From Perognathus longimembris pacificus (lineage: Eukaryota > Chordata > Mammalia > Rodentia > Heteromyidae): a DNA stretch of 64,000 nt. The stretch spans positions 45,456,562 to 45,520,561 of the forward strand of contig NC_063168.1 of NCBI RefSeq assembly GCF_023159225.1, given 5' to 3'. The translations under genes were made by a program, and so were the position numbers. Shown here in pieces: positions 58,660 through 64,000 of this stretch (its first letter is position 1; every line of letters begins with the position of its first letter). The notes under the pieces are model-generated. The model saw only the letters and a program-made list of their open reading frames with translations, made no database searches and had not been told where the DNA came from.

Positions 58660-58895
58660 GGGTTCCATTGGCTCTTGCCTGTAATCCTAGCTACTCAGGA
58701 GGCTGTGATCTGAGGATTGTAGTTCAAAGCCAGTCCAGGCAGGAAAGTCCATGAGACTCTTATAGCCAATTAACCACCAGAAAACCAGAAGTGGTGCTGT
58801 GGCTCAAGTGCTAGAGCACTAGCCATGAGCTGAAAAGCCCAGGGACAGCGCTTTTAAGCCTCACAACCTACAAAGACAAAAAAAAAAAAAAAAAA
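58660..58895 (+). mobile_element. B1-Geo SINE, near full length
   Basis: One of the cleanest examples: 'gttccattggctcttgcctg', 'ctactcaggaggctgtgatc', B-box-like GTTCAAAGCC, then the Geo module from 'agaagtggtgctgtggctca' and an A18 tail. Confidence 0.85.
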
Positions 58896-59017
58896 AAACA
58901 ACAACAATAAAAAACTAAGCCACAAACTGGGAGGAAATTTTTCAAAACATATATCTGATAAAGAACTTGATTCTGGAATATATAAGGACCTCACAAAACT
59001 CAGTTAAAATAGTAAAT

Positions 59018-59261
59018 CTGGCCTGGTGCTGGTGGCTCACACCTATAATACTATTACTCTGGAGGCTGAGATCTGAGGATCATGGTTCAAAGCCAGCCCA
59101 GGAAAGAAAAGACCTCATGAGACTCTTATCTTTAATTAACCTCTCAAAAACCAGAAAGGGTGCTGTGGCTCAAAGCACCTTGAACAAAAAGAGCTCAGGC
59201 ACAGCACCCAGGCCCTGAGTTCAAGCCCCCTGGCCAACCAAAAAAAAAGAAAAGAAAAGAA
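59018..59261 (+). mobile_element. B1-Geo SINE inside the old L1
   Basis: Flanked by AGTAAATCTGG on both sides; Geo part shortened. Confidence 0.85.
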
Positions 59262-59294
59262 ACTAGTAAATCTGGCTTTAAAAATGAGTAAAGT

Positions 59295-59520
59295 GGGCTG
59301 GGGATATAGCCTAGTGGCAAGAGTGCCTGCCTCGGATACACGAGACCCTAGGTTCCATTTCCCAGCACCACATATACAGAAAACGGCCAGAAGCGGCGCT
59401 GTGGCTCAAGTGGCGGAGTGCTAGCCTTGAGCGGGAAGAAGCCAGGGACAGTGCTCAGGCCCTGAGTCCAAGGCCCACGACTGGCCAAAAAACAAAAAAC
59501 AAAAAACAACAACAACAAAA
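59295..59520 (+). mobile_element. IDL-Geo SINE inside the old L1
   Basis: Flanked by AAAATGAGTAAAGT on both sides; long CAAAA-type tail. Carries the 'ggatacacgagaccctaggt' and 'gagcgggaagaag' variants shared with 31340 and 33121. Confidence 0.9.
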
Positions 59521-59548
59521 AAAATGAGTAAAGTATTTGAGTAGATAG

Positions 59549-60240
59549 TGTAATAGGGAGGCCAGATCTGCCCAGTGCCATCAATAGCTGTGGAGGGACT
59601 TCAGGTTGACTCCAGCTCAGAAGCAGAAGCCAACTCCATCTCCACTAAGCCCTCCCCCACCCTATTCAGGGAAGCTCCCCTTTACTATGTAGATTGACTA
59701 CCTGAGGCCTGGGAGCTTCAAGGGAACCAGCTATGAGTAGGCATATCCGCCTGCATCTTGTGAGCCCCTCCAAATCCATTTGTCAATTCTAACTAGAATG
59801 ATAGGTTAGTTCAAATAAACATTATGAGACAGACTGTAACTCTATTGGCCACCTGCGTGCGGCCTAGCATGCTCTGTAAGTATTGTATCTTCATTGGTCA
59901 CCTGCGTGTGACAAGTTTGTCTGTGATGTTTGCCTTATAACCAGGCTGGAAGGCCACACGGACATGGGGTCCCAGCTCCCGAGTCTGGGCTGCACACATG
60001 CAGGCGGTCCCAGCTCCCGAGTCTGGGCCCTGATCCTGCACTCGTGGTCGGCAGTTTCGGCTCCCGAGTCTGGGCTGCGACCAAGGCCAGTCGGTTCACT
60101 TTTTATTCACTTTTTACTTCCCTAATAAGTCTGTCTTTTTGTCACCTTGTAGCTGGAGACTGTGTGGTGGACTCTTGGGGGAACCAGGAATCCCCTCCCT
60201 TGGGGGGCACCCCGTTTCATTGTAGCGAAACCCCACTCCA
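59549..60240 (+). mobile_element. Solo LTR inside the old L1, 5-bp target duplication
   Basis: A 692-base TG...CA element bounded by GATAG (59544-59548 and 60241-60245). Inside: two CACCTGCGTG units near 59850 and 59901, a TTATAA near 59935, three GCTCCCGAGTCTGGGC repeats (about 59977, 60014, 60060) and a TAATAAG poly(A)-like signal near 60122. No internal retroviral genes. Confidence 0.85.
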
Positions 60241-60390
60241 GATAGTAACTCAAAGACAATATATACATGAGAAATAAGCACGTGCAAAAATGCTCAGCAT
60301 AATTAGTTATTAGAGAAATGCAAATTAGAAACAATGATCTACTTTTCCATACATCTATTAAAATGGCTCTCAAGAAAATTCAAGTTCTGG

Positions 60391-60604
60391 GGGCTGGGGA
60401 TATGGCCTAGTGGCAAGAGTGCTTGCCTCATATACTTGAGACCCTGGGTTCAATTCCCTAGCACCACATATACAGAAAATGGCCAGAAGTGGCGCTGTGG
60501 CTCAAGTGGCAGAGTGCTAGCCTTGAGCAAAAAGAAGCCAGGGACAGTGCTCAGGCCCTGAGTCCAAGCCCCACCACTGGCCAAAAAAAAAAAAAAAAAA
60601 AAAA
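60391..60604 (+). mobile_element. IDL-Geo SINE inside the old L1
   Basis: Full copy with a long A-tail and perfect 16-base flanks AAAATTCAAGTTCTGG at 60375-60390 and 60605-60620. Confidence 0.95.
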
Positions 60605-61106
60605 AAAATTCAAGTTCTGGCAAGGGAACAAAGCAACTGGGATGCTCCTACATGGAATGTGTAGGAATGCAAACACATACAGCCTCTTTGGAAGACAGTT
60701 TGGCAATTTCCTATAAAGTTAAACATTTACCATACAGCCCAGAAATCCCACTCCTAGGTATTTACCCAAGAGAAATGAAAATCTATGTTTATAGCAGCTT
60801 TATTCATAATTGCCCCAAACTGGAAACAACCCAGATGTCCCTCAACTAGAGCATAAATAATGTATGGTACATCCAGACAGTAAAGTGCTACTCAGCAATA
60901 AAATAGAATGAACTATTGATGTACAGAACATGAATGGATCTCAGTTGTCTTATGCTAAGTGAAAGAACCTAGACTCAAAACTACATACTGTGTTTCCAGT
61001 CATATGATATTTAGGTAAATGTAAAACAACAGGGATAGAAAATAGATCAGAGATTGCATGGTACAGCATTGGGGGAAAGATTGGCTACAAAAGGACATAG
61101 GCAGTG

Positions 61107-61745
61107 TGTGTATGTGTGTGTTGATACTGGAGCTTGAACTTGAATCCTCACACTCTCAATTAGCTTTTTTGGCCAAGGCTGATACTCTACCACTTGAACC
61201 ACACCTCTCCTGGCTATTTTTCGCCAGTCCTGGGACTTGAACTCAGGACCTGGGCTCTGTTCCTGAGCCTCTCTGTGTTCAAGGCTAGTGCTCTACTGCT
61301 TGAGCCATAGCACCACTTCCAGCTTTTTCTGTTTATGTGGTACTGAGGAATGGAACCCAGAATATCATGCATGCTAGGCAAGCACTCAACCACTAGGCCA
61401 CATTCCCAGCCCATCCTTCTGGCTTTTTGCTGGTAATTGGAGATATGAGTCTCAGATTTGTCTGTCAAGGTTACCTTTGAACCAAGGATGCTCAGATCTC
61501 AGCCTCTTTTTTTTTGTCAGTCATGGGGTTTGAACTCAGAGCCTGGGTACTGTCCCTGAACTTTTCACTCAAGCTAATGTTCTACCACTTTGTGCCACAA
61601 CTCCAGTTCCAGGTTTCTGGTGGTTAGTTGGAGATAAATGTCTCATGGACTTTCCTGCTGGGGCTGGCTTCAAACCATGATTCTCAGGTCTCAGCCTTCT
61701 GAGCAGCTAGGATCACAGGTGTGAGACACTAGCATCCAGCCACAT
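61107..61745 (-). mobile_element. B1-Geo SINE cluster with inner IDL-Geo copy
   Basis: An outer reverse SINE (61107-61212 and 61413-61500) is split by an IDL-Geo copy (61216-61412). A second B1-Geo copy follows at 61503-61745. Confidence 0.7.
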
Positions 61746-61867
61746 AGAAATTTTTTTTGTGGCTGGTGATGAACCAGACAGACAGACCAACTCATCCTAA
61801 GGGAATTGGGCTAGTAGTTAAATTCTATTAAATACTGCTAAGAATGTTAGTATTAACAGTAGGTCTT

Positions 61868-61980
61868 AAGGCAGATATGTTTGCACATCCATAGTACACA
61901 CACTTGGAGGGCTGAGGCAAGAGAATTATGAGTTTGAGACCACCTTTGGATACATAGTAAGACACTATCTAATATTTACC
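61868..61980 (+). mobile_element. Old B1 fragment
   Basis: Forward 7SL pattern ('cttggagggctgaggcaaga'), no Geo module. Confidence 0.5.
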
Positions 61981-62123
61981 TGTCCCTCAAGTAAACTAAG
62001 CTATTGTCATTTATATTGACAGATGTCAGAACCTTCTCTTATGTCTGGCAGCCTTGAGAAAGTAGCTATCAATGAAAAAAAACAAAAAACCTTTTCTTTT
62101 GTGACAAGCCTAACTATCATCCT

Positions 62124-62622
62124 TGTTAGGAAAATGGAGGGGAAAAGAAGGAAACAGATCAGACTCAATCTTCCACCGGCTATGACTGTTTATTGAGGAA
62201 TAGCAGCAAGAGGCAACAAACCTTCCCACAGGAATGGAGGTTTGTGCAAGGGTGTGGGGACAGAGAGGCTTTTATGGGTTTGAGTAAAGAGATTAGAGGT
62301 TACCTGAGTTTAGTATAAGGGGAGTGCTACAGATGCAGACAAAGAATAGGGTATTTCCTCACCCACTATCTCACCTTTTTAATGTTCAAATAGCTCTACA
62401 TCTGTCTTGTGTAGGCAATTTGACCTTCAGAAGGTCCAGTTCTGTCTTCCAGCCTCTTAACCCTTCCTGCTAGGCCCACAATGGAATGTTTACAGCTAGG
62501 CTCAGGTCTGATGGTCCTGCCTTTGTCAAGCATATCCATGCAGACCTGGGGTAATAGGGTATCCATCTTTAGATACATAAAAGATTGGGCTGAGAGGGGA
62601 GAGGCAAGTCCTTCTGTCACAG
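62124..62622 (-). mobile_element. LTR-like element (TGTTAGGAAAA family), copy 2
   Basis: Starts TGTTAGGAAAATGGAGG; a reverse AATAAA lies in 'ctgtttattgaggaatag'. The right border near CA at 62622 is tentative. Confidence 0.55.
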
Positions 62623-62624
62623 CA

Positions 62625-63110
62625 CCTGAGCCACTTTGAACAGTTCATGGAGGCCTTAAGGAAGCAATAACCCAGCTGAAACCATGTCAACTCCTCAAAC
62701 GACAGTTCAGCCTTGCTCGAGTCATGATCACTCCATGCACCTTGCACTGGCTCTGGAGAACTGCACTTCAGGCAAGGCGAGCCTGAATGAACTCAGGTGA
62801 CTCTGCTCCCCCTGAAGCTATTCTCACTCAGAACTGGATGGTGAATGGCTTTCTAGTGATTCAGCACTTCAGGCTTTGTTCATTCCACAAGTAAGGTGTG
62901 TTGATTGGTGGAACTAGACACTGTACACACATGGGTCTGTGAAAGAAGAAATTGTGATCTGTGCACAAGCATGCCATGGGGCTGATTGCCACTTGTTTAG
63001 GGTTAGTCTGGGGAGCTTCTCCCATGCACAATGACTGCCCCTCCCCTTCCCCTTCTCTGTAACATTCCCAAATAGCCTTTTGCCTACTTACAGCATTTAT
63101 TAGGGACATA
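62625..63110. other. Intergenic, nothing recognised
   Basis: Unique-looking DNA between two LTR-type elements; may include the unassigned right end of the first. Confidence 0.45.
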
Positions 63111-63115
63111 GCAGC

Positions 63116-63522
63116 TGTTAGGCCCTGCCAGAAAACCACACAGACATCCAGGTACAAAGAACAAAGGAAAGGCTTATTGCCAGCAAAGCAACCAGCAAGA
63201 CCCCATCTCACAAAATGAGAAGTGCCCACTATTGTTTGAAGTGACCTTATACAACCTACAAGGGTAGGAGGCAGAGACCCCAGTATGGACATGTAGACAA
63301 GGGGCTTCATCATGGCGGGTTAGGATTTATGGCTGCTACCCAAGTGGCAGGTAAGGGTCAGAGGCCCAGACTTGAAGGTCACTTTAAAGGGATCTTGTTG
63401 CCTTACATGGTTGTAACTGCCCCCAAAGGAGTGATGTCTCAAGGTAAAGCAGGGAGAAGGCTGATTATTTACTGCCTGTGCCAAATGGGCCTAGATAAGC
63501 CTGGGAGCTTATTGGACTAACA
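63116..63522 (-). mobile_element. Solo LTR, 407 bp, 5-bp target duplication
   Basis: Inverted ends TGTTAG...CTAACA with GCAGC at 63111-63115 and 63523-63527. Related to the element starting at 30064. Confidence 0.85.
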
Positions 63523-63651
63523 GCAGCAACAGTTGCCTCAGCTTCCTGAATTGTTGGAATTGCACATGTGCTACCATGCCTTGTCTAACTAAATTTCAGT
63601 GTCAAGAGGTACACATGGCTGGTGAGACAGAACCAATAGAAATTTGGCAGG

Positions 63652-64000
63652 CTACTGTGCTTCTTGGGATAGTAAGTAAGCTACTGGCAGACCACTAAGA
63701 CCTGTAACTTCAAAACTGGCCACAAATTTGAGGACGACCTTCATTATACTTCCATTGTAATATAGTACCATAATAAGCTCTCTGCCCAGGGCTGCAGCTC
63801 TGACACAAGTACAGGTATACTTTACGCCAACATAAAACACTGTATGAGCACTGAACATCTCCTCCTTTTCTGGCGGATTCAAACTCTTCCCCATAAGATA
63901 CAGTAATATCTTTGTTTATGACTACTCTGTCTACATGGTAGATAGTTTCCATCGGAGCTGCCTTCTTATTGGGCCGACTTTGGCTTCTCTTCTTTTGGAA
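63652..64000 (-). other. Unidentified open stretch at window edge
   Basis: Two overlapping - strand frames stay open for about 80-96 codons, one entering from the window edge (KKRSQSRPNKKAAPMETIYH...). I recognise neither. Two open frames side by side with no splice signal chosen suggest either a degenerate retrocopy or chance. Confidence 0.2.

Larger units (their letters stand above)
58915..61035 (+). mobile_element. Old L1 (ORF2 3' half) broken by four later insertions
   Basis: L1 pieces at 58915-59017, 59262-59294, 59516-59548, 60241-60390 and 60605-61035 read on through ORF2-like sequence ('gagaaatgcaaattagaaac', 'cctaggtatttacccaagag', 'attcataattgccccaaact'). Each gap is a separate younger element with matching flanks. 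Many stops; dead. Confidence 0.85.

Overview
The window is nuclear DNA from a mammal, most likely a rodent of the superfamily Geomyoidea (kangaroo rats, pocket mice, pocket gophers). Two things point there. The genes are intron-split vertebrate genes with GT-AG splice sites. The dominant repeat is a dimeric SINE: a tRNA-Ala/ID-like left monomer joined to a second unit that opens near 'GGCGCTGTGGCTCAAGTGG'. That matches the IDL-Geo family known from geomyoids. The species-level call is inference.

Layout. From 1 to about 10.73 kb lies the 3' part of FBXO11 on the + strand: 11 coding exons (2109-9514) and a 3'UTR. These exons encode the end of the right-handed beta-helix and the UBR-type zinc finger of this SCF ubiquitin-ligase substrate receptor. 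From about 10.70 to 27.81 kb lies a complete MSH6 on the - strand: 10 exons, 1,364 codons plus stop. It encodes the mismatch-recognition ATPase that pairs with MSH2. The two genes end tail to tail on one 13-bp near-palindrome that carries a poly(A) signal on each strand. The MSH6 start lies in a CpG island of about 1.4 kb (26.9-28.3 kb).

From 28.3 to 64 kb I find no intact host gene. This is probably the intergenic DNA upstream of MSH6 (in human it separates MSH6 from KCNK12 and MSH2; that order is recalled, not seen here). It holds a processed MRPS5 pseudogene, a 5S rRNA retropseudogene without a tail, three CTCF-like motifs, a young 5'-truncated L1, an old L1 carrying four later insertions, several solo LTRs with clean target duplications, degenerate endogenous-retrovirus pieces, microsatellites and dozens of SINEs.

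I see no new multi-gene system. The most interesting signals are in the mobile DNA and transcript ends: one 3' SINE module (Geo) attached to both a tRNA-type and a 7SL/B1-type head; two tailless retro-insertions with perfect target duplications (a 40-nt SINE fragment in an MSH6 intron and a 5S rRNA copy); datable nests of elements; a 23-bp perfect hairpin in MSH6 intron 7; and the shared bidirectional poly(A) site.
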